Shown here piece by piece: positions 7,334 through 7,534 of a stretch of DNA of 7,534 nucleotides. The translations under genes and the position numbers were made by a program. The stretch lies in assembly GCA_017941505.1 (NCBI GenBank), contig JAGAWH010000215.1, positions 1-7,534 of the forward strand, given 5' to 3'. The stretch comes from Faecalicoccus sp. Its GTDB lineage: Bacteria > Bacillota_I > Bacilli_A > Erysipelotrichales > Erysipelotrichaceae. Positions within the stretch are counted from its first letter, which is position 1. The number at the start of each line of letters is the position of its first letter. The notes below the pieces were generated by a model. The model ran no database searches, had not been told where the DNA came from, and saw only the letters and a list, made by a program, of their open reading frames with translations.

Positions 7334-7365
7334 AAGATAGTCAAGCTTTTCAGCTTTCCTCCTTT
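7334..7365 (-). promoter_or_regulatory. Unusual ribosome binding site with a hairpin between Shine-Dalgarno and ATG
   Basis: AAAGGAGG (7358-7365) is the only strong Shine-Dalgarno near the CapA-like gene but lies 24 bases before the ATG at 7333. Between them, AAGCT and AGCTT can pair (7343-7356) around a GAAA loop of the GNRA class. If folded, the effective spacing falls to about 10 bases. No in-frame ATG, GTG or TTG occurs at normal distance. Confidence 0.55.
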
Positions 7366-7383
7366 CGTAAATCCCTATTAAAT

Positions 7384-7411
7384 AGTATACACAAAAAATT
7401 AGATAACTAAA
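7384..7411 (-). promoter_or_regulatory. Weak candidate promoter of the CapA-like gene
   Basis: TATACT (7384-7389) is a good -10 match. TTTAGT (7406-7411), 16 bases upstream, is a poor -35 match. Transcription would start near 7377 and give a leader of about 45 bases that contains the Shine-Dalgarno and the hairpin. Confidence 0.35.
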
Positions 7412-7436
7412 ATCAAGCCTCAATTTGTGATTTTAA

Positions 7437-7510
7437 AAAAAATTAGGTCCGGTTCTCTGTTTCGCGTGGCAGGCCACGACGAAAACAGGAGAATCCTCTC
7501 CTAATTTTTT
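7437..7510. terminator. Long bulged hairpin, probable bidirectional terminator
   Basis: An outer 11-bp stem (7437-7447 with 7500-7510) ends in A/T runs, so a U tract follows the hairpin on either strand. Inside, after a 3x3 internal loop, 7451-7469 pairs with 7474-7496 through four single-base bulges, all on the right arm (7479, 7482, 7488, 7494), closing on a four-base CAGG loop. It sits upstream of the CapA-like gene and would insulate it from whatever lies to the right. The remaining 24 bases to the window end show nothing I can identify. Confidence 0.65.
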
Positions 7511-7534
7511 ATTTATTGGGTTATACTATCTCTA

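Noticed and set aside
7334..7423. TTG start adding 30 residues to the CapA-like protein
   Set aside because: It has no Shine-Dalgarno, lies upstream of the likely transcription start, and would place a second hydrophobic segment before the normal anchor.

Overview
The window is an ordinary chromosomal segment of a low-to-moderate GC Bacillota (Firmicutes). Supporting signs are strong AGGAGG-type ribosome binding sites, intrinsic U-tract terminators, a transketolase split into two genes and a secreted InlB-like repeat protein. The gene set would fit Erysipelotrichia or Clostridia, but I cannot place it more precisely. All six genes are read leftward on the minus strand, and no plus-strand gene is convincing.

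Layout in transcription order, right to left. At 7437-7510 a long bulged hairpin flanked by A/T tracts looks like a two-way terminator. Next come a membrane-anchored CapA-family metallophosphatase (6119-7333) and, 71 bases on, a glycogen branching enzyme GlgB (4194-6047) that ends in a 12-bp terminator (4149-4187). A tightly packed operon follows: transketolase N-terminal subunit (3257-4078), transketolase C-terminal subunit (2332-3255, 1-nt gap) and an RsmC/YbxB-type methyltransferase (1748-2332, 1-nt overlap as TAATG), closed by a terminator at 1689-1723. Last, a separate promoter (1639-1666) drives a secreted protein starting at 1568. It stays open to base 1 and consists mostly of about 76-residue repeats.

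The two transketolase halves should form one thiamine-diphosphate enzyme of the non-oxidative pentose phosphate pathway. GlgB introduces alpha-1,6 branches into glycogen. The CapA-like and repeat proteins act at the cell surface. The methyltransferase probably modifies rRNA and appears to depend on translational coupling to the transketolase.

I found no mobile element, CRISPR array, tRNA or rRNA, and no clearly new multi-gene system. The points most worth a second look are the edge-truncated repeat protein, the hairpin between the Shine-Dalgarno and start codon of the CapA-like gene, and the long hairpin at the right end with its alternative fold. Every stretch of more than 300 bases is covered by a gene.
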